Assembly (NCBI GenBank): GCA_018400625.1
Contig: JAGYMJ010000088.1
Location: forward strand, 1 to 9,061
Direction of reading: 5' to 3'
Origin: Planctomycetota bacterium
GTDB lineage: Bacteria; Planctomycetota; Brocadiia; SM23-32
DNA: 9,061 bases
Part shown: positions 5,784-9,061 of the stretch, one piece after another
How the letters are laid out: every line of letters starts with the position of its first letter
Position numbering within the stretch: position 1 is the first letter of the stretch
The notes under the pieces: model-generated
Databases searched by the model: none
The model's input: only the letters and a program-made list of their open reading frames with translations
Told to the model about the DNA's origin: nothing
Position numbers and translations under genes: made by a program

Positions 5784-6854
5784 ATGGCTATTGAACATGA
5801 ATTTATTCGGCAAGTGGAAAAAAGATGGGAAAATGCTTACTGGTTTTCCCGAATGCTTATTAATAGCGATAAATATGGTGGAGTAGGCAAAGAAAATGAT
5901 TTGTTGGTTAGAATCGCAAGTGCACTTAGGTTGGTAAAGTCTGAAAATGACAAGCTCGATGCAAAAGAAACACTTTCATTGCAAAAACAATCTTTGAAAA
6001 ATATTTTAAGTGAACGTGTGAAAAATTCTCCTACCCGACAAAAACGCATAGAAAAACTTATCACGGATTTGGAATACCAAATAACATCTGAGGACGATAT
6101 GGAAGTTTTTCTGCTTACTTGCGAAAATATTATGGTGCCAATTAATAATGCTATCGAGAATATACCTAACGATGATAAAGAGTTTACACTTTCGATAGCT
6201 AAGGCTTATTTGGATTTAAAGGGGAAAGATGGAGTAGCAACGGTTATAAATTTATGGGATGATTTGGGGGCTAGAGGCTGCTTAACCGCCGAGAGAACTG
6301 AAATAGTAAAAGCTTACGCGACTCTCAGAGTCTTCTTAGATGAGAAAAATAAATTGAATGATGATAATAAAGACCTTATTAAAACAGCATTTGTTCAAGA
6401 ATTTGAAAGACGAGCCGGTCAAAAAAGAAAAGGACGGGCGGGCGGTAGTCTGGAAGATGTCACATCTTTTATATTAAGATATTTTGGAATCAAGTCAACT
6501 TCTGCCCCTGACCATTTTCAGGCCGATATCGAGATAGATAATTGGGTTAAAACAAGAAATAATTGGTTGATCGGCATTTCTTGTAAAAGAACCTTACGAG
6601 AGCGCTGGAAACAAGTAAGCAGTGCTAATGCCGAGATTTTAAGTAAATTCAAAATTGAAAGACTTTTTCATGTAGTAACTTACGATGAGGATTTATCAGA
6701 TGAAAAACTTGCTTTGCTTGGCTCTCATCGGCATGTTTTTTATCTTCCTGACAGTAGCAGAAGATTGCAATATGCCTCTAAGCATGTTGGTTTAAAAGAT
6801 TATGTACGCCCCATCTCAAAATTCGTAGAAGATATTAAGGAAGTGATTAAGTGA
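5784..6854 (+). CDS. Predicted type II restriction endonuclease, PD-(D/E)XK-type
   Basis: The protein has 356 aa. Residues 1-210 are mostly helical and charged, with no family I can name. The C-terminal third carries a nuclease-like pattern: AGQKRKGRAGGSLEDVTSFIL (211-231, helix Glu E224), an acidic strand FQADIEID (245-252; D248 or D252), and GISCKRTLRERWKQV (264-278) with K268. The xCK-TLRERW-Q wording recalls type II enzymes such as the EcoRII C-terminal family, in which a Lys-Thr-x(4)-RW-Q stretch forms the active-site strand. Ser266 occupies the usual D/E place of (D/E)XK, so the acid may come from E224. Adjacency to a methyltransferase supports a restriction enzyme; the site cannot be read from sequence. 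It is AT-rich: a hand count of 5941-6000 gives 19 G/C in 60. Confidence 0.75.
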   Translation: MAIEHEFIRQVEKRWENAYWFSRMLINSDKYGGVGKENDLLVRIASALRLVKSENDKLDAKETLSLQKQSLKNILSERVKNSPTRQKRIEKLITDLEYQITSEDDMEVFLLTCENIMVPINNAIENIPNDDKEFTLSIAKAYLDLKGKDGVATVINLWDDLGARGCLTAERTEIVKAYATLRVFLDEKNKLNDDNKDLIKTAFVQEFERRAGQKRKGRAGGSLEDVTSFILRYFGIKSTSAPDHFQADIEIDNWVKTRNNWLIGISCKRTLRERWKQVSSANAEILSKFKIERLFHVVTYDEDLSDEKLALLGSHRHVFYLPDSSRRLQYASKHVGLKDYVRPISKFVEDIKEVIK

Positions 6855-6884
6855 TCTTATTGTTTTCTTTGTGTTTTATTATTT

Positions 6885-6900
6885 AAGGATCATAGCTATG
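6885..6900 (+). promoter_or_regulatory. Shine-Dalgarno deciding the pheT start
   Basis: AAGGA (6885-6889) precedes ATG 6898 by 8 nt, and MQISYNWLKDY matches the universal PheT N-terminus. GTG 6871 in frame would add nine residues of AT-rich spacer sequence and is rejected. Confidence 0.8.
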
Positions 6901-8931
6901 CAGATCAGCTATAACTGGCTAAAAGATTATTGTCAACATGACTTCGCTGCTCATGAACTGGCGGACCATTTGAGCCATGCAGGTATGTGTGTCGAAACTT
7001 ATGAACCGCGTGAGGGAGACTGGATGCTCGACGTCGAAGTGACCAGCAACAGGCCGGACTGCCTGTCCCATCTGGGGTTGGCGCGTGAGGTCGCGGCAAT
7101 GACCGGTACCCAAGTTGCTCCCCCGCCCCTGACTATAGAAAAAAAAACCGCAGGCGATTTCGATGAACTTGCCGGAGTGCAAGTCCATTGCCCGGAACTC
7201 TGTCCCCATTATACGGCAAGGGTCATCAAAAACGTCGAAGTCGCCCCCTCGCCGGAATGGATGCAGAAAAGATTGCAGGTCTGCGGCCTGCGGCCCGTCA
7301 ACAATATCGTTGATATCACGAATTTTGTTCTCCTTGAAAGCGGACAGCCAATGCATGCCTTCGACCTCAAGAGGTTAAGCAGCCCGCAGATTATTGTAAG
7401 AAAAGCTGAAAAAGGGGAAAAAATCACCACTATTGATGGTAAGGAATGCCCACTTACCGAAAATATGTGCGTTATCGCCGACGCCGCGGGCCCTATAGCG
7501 CTGGCAGGCATTATGGGAGGCGTCGAGTCCGAAATTAATGAAAAAACGACCGATGTCCTGCTCGAAAGCGCGCGCTTCCATCCCGCAAATATTCGGCGAA
7601 CTTCCCGCTCGCTCGGCCTGTCCAGTGACTCCTCCTACCGCTTCGAAAGAGGGGTTGATCCTGAAAATGTTGAGCCGGCATCACGACGCGCCGCCGAACT
7701 GTTTGTCGAACTCGCCGGCGGCACTTTGGTCCCCGGTTTGGCTGATATCAGGACGGATTCGACCGTTAAGCCCCGGGTCCGCTTGAGAACCGATCGGTTG
7801 CGAAAAGTTCTGGGTATTGATGTGGAACCGCAAAAAGTTGAAAGTATCTTTGACGGCCTCGGTATTGATACACTTGAGGGCGATAATAGCTCTTTTAACG
7901 TTGCTGTGCCCAGTTGGAGGCCCGATCTGAGGCGGGAGATAGATTTGATCGAGGAAGTCGTCCGTATCCACGGTTATGACAAAATACCGGAAACGACTCG
8001 TCTACCGATCGCCATTGCACCGCAGTCAAAAAGGGAAATATGTGAGCGGAAAGTTAAGAAGATGCTCGCCGGCCATGGCTTCACGGAAATCATTACATCA
8101 AGTCTTGTAGCTTCCGGCGGATTACAGTCTATACAGCCCTGGCTTGACGCCGCCCCGATTCACCTGCGTAACCCCGTCAGCTCTGATAAAACCCACCTCA
8201 GGGTCACCAATATGGGCAACCTGCTCCAGGCTAAAAAATACAATAATGCCCATAAAATAGAATCCGTTGATCTGTTTGAATCCGGTAAAATCTATCTGCC
8301 ACAGGATTCAGACTTCAATGAGCAGCCTTGTGAAAAAAGTTGCCTGTCTGTTCTTAGCGACAGAGATAATGGTTTTTTTGTGCTGAAGGGGATTCTGCAA
8401 AACCTGCTTTCAACACTGTATATAAAATGTGAAGAAGTGCTTGAAAACCGCCGACAACTCCGTTCCTTCGCCGAAGGCAAATCGCTTTATTTTTACTTTA
8501 ATCAGCAACTGCTTGGATGTCTGGGCGAATTAGATGCTGATATGGCAGAAAATCTGGATTTTACAAATATACCTGCTATCATGGAACTCGATTTTGACCT
8601 CCTGATCAACTGCGCCGCTATAGAACCGGACCTGAGCCCCTTGCCCAGATTCCCGGCAATTCAACGAGATATTGCCGTAGTTATTGACGAAGAAACTCAA
8701 TGGAAGGATGTTGAGGTTTGCGTGCGTGATAACGCGGCGAAAGAGTTGGAATCTATCGAATTCATCGATATCTACCGGGGGAAACAGGTCCCGGAAGGCA
8801 AAAAGAGCATAACCTTTTCTCTGAGCTTCCGTTCAGAGGAGCGCACTTTGCGTAGTGAAGAGGGCGATCAGTTCAGGGATGCCGTCGTCGATTCTCTGTC
8901 GCATGAGCTCGGAGCCTGCTTGCGTCGCTAA
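6898..8931 (+). CDS. pheT: Phenylalanyl-tRNA synthetase beta subunit, short form
   Basis: The protein has 677 aa, against about 785-800 for the common bacterial form. Domains in order: N-terminal MQISYNWLKDY and B1 start (1-40); continuation from LDVEVTSNRPDCLSHLGLAREVA (44-66); B3/B4 editing domain (about 105-275) with RPVNNIVDITNFV, PMHAFDL, GIMGG and SYRFERGVDPE; B5 (about 293-368) with VPSWRPDLRREIDLIEEVVRIHGYDKIP; a catalytic-like core (370-575); and a C-terminal FDX-ACB anticodon-binding domain (583-676) with FPAIQRDIAVVID. The EMAP/OB tRNA-binding domain normally inserted after about residue 40 is absent: VETYEPREGDWMLDVEVTSNRP passes directly between the flanks. All other parts are intact, so this is a domain-loss form, not a pseudogene. 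A hand count of 7561-7620 gives 38 G/C in 60, unlike the two genes upstream. Confidence 0.96.
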   Translation: MQISYNWLKDYCQHDFAAHELADHLSHAGMCVETYEPREGDWMLDVEVTSNRPDCLSHLGLAREVAAMTGTQVAPPPLTIEKKTAGDFDELAGVQVHCPELCPHYTARVIKNVEVAPSPEWMQKRLQVCGLRPVNNIVDITNFVLLESGQPMHAFDLKRLSSPQIIVRKAEKGEKITTIDGKECPLTENMCVIADAAGPIALAGIMGGVESEINEKTTDVLLESARFHPANIRRTSRSLGLSSDSSYRFERGVDPENVEPASRRAAELFVELAGGTLVPGLADIRTDSTVKPRVRLRTDRLRKVLGIDVEPQKVESIFDGLGIDTLEGDNSSFNVAVPSWRPDLRREIDLIEEVVRIHGYDKIPETTRLPIAIAPQSKREICERKVKKMLAGHGFTEIITSSLVASGGLQSIQPWLDAAPIHLRNPVSSDKTHLRVTNMGNLLQAKKYNNAHKIESVDLFESGKIYLPQDSDFNEQPCEKSCLSVLSDRDNGFFVLKGILQNLLSTLYIKCEEVLENRRQLRSFAEGKSLYFYFNQQLLGCLGELDADMAENLDFTNIPAIMELDFDLLINCAAIEPDLSPLPRFPAIQRDIAVVIDEETQWKDVEVCVRDNAAKELESIEFIDIYRGKQVPEGKKSITFSLSFRSEERTLRSEEGDQFRDAVVDSLSHELGACLRR

Positions 8932-8965
8932 TTACCAGGTCCTGGTGCGTGAATAAGTGATAATG

Positions 8966-9061
8966 GTAAATATTCAGTGAAACACGTCACCCCCGGGCTT
9001 GTCCCGGTGGAGCGGTATTTCTGCCACTACAAATCGATCCGCCACCGGGACAAGCCCGGCG
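8966..9061. mobile_element. Second palindromic repeat element, truncated by the window end
   Basis: The end 8966-8987 matches the reverse complement of 2433-2454 at 19 of 22 positions and carries GTAA-N4-TCAGTGAA. It begins 34 nt after the pheT stop. Inside, CCGGGCTTGTCCCGGTGG (8993-9010) is perfectly complementary to 9042-9059, giving an 18-bp stem with a 31-nt loop. The interior sequence differs from that of the infC-leader copy, so the two share ends but not cores. The far end lies outside the window. The hairpin could hinder transcription past pheT, but lacks a T-tract. Confidence 0.68.

Noticed and set aside
8934..8946. ACCAGG-T-CCTGGT palindrome just after pheT as a terminator
   Set aside because: The loop would be too short for the full stem and there is no T-tract; it is short enough to be chance.

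Overview
The window reads as a chromosomal segment of a Gram-negative-type bacterium. The wording of L20, L35 and PheS ([22 protein letters not shown]), a SpoIID/LytB protein in a non-Firmicute-looking context and a divergent small kinase all recall Planctomycetota or a related PVC-type lineage. That placement is from memory of family sequences, not from a search.

Layout. Positions 1-1244 hold a SpoIID/LytB-domain cell-wall protein (+), convergent with a divergent kinase-fold protein (1251-2003, -) only 6 nt away. A 475-nt non-coding stretch (2004-2478) carries two divergent sigma70-like promoters, one for the kinase and one for the operon on the right. It also carries a long nested palindrome (about 2159-2454) bounded by a 7-nt direct repeat, which looks like an inserted MITE-like element. 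Then follows the translation operon infC - rpmI - rplT - pheS - pheT (2554-8931): initiation factor IF3, ribosomal proteins L35 and L20, and both subunits of phenylalanyl-tRNA synthetase. Between pheS and pheT sits a visibly AT-richer two-gene cassette, a beta-type DNA methyltransferase (5026-5775) and a PD-(D/E)XK-type nuclease (5784-6854). This is most simply a type II restriction-modification system that inserted in the operon's own direction. After pheT, another copy of the palindromic repeat begins at 8966 and runs out of the window.

How the parts work together. The operon makes translation machinery. IF3 probably starts at a TTG codon behind a good Shine-Dalgarno, and its mRNA leader would include the whole long palindrome if the upstream promoter is used. 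PheS and PheT form one enzyme although their genes are separated by about 1.9 kb of foreign-looking DNA. PheT is the short form without the N-terminal tRNA-binding (EMAP/OB) domain. The two repeat copies bracket the operon.

The most unusual items are the palindromic element family (three visible ends sharing GTAA-N4-TCAGTGAA, with different interiors) and the restriction-modification cassette that splits pheS from pheT. No tRNA, rRNA or CRISPR array was seen.
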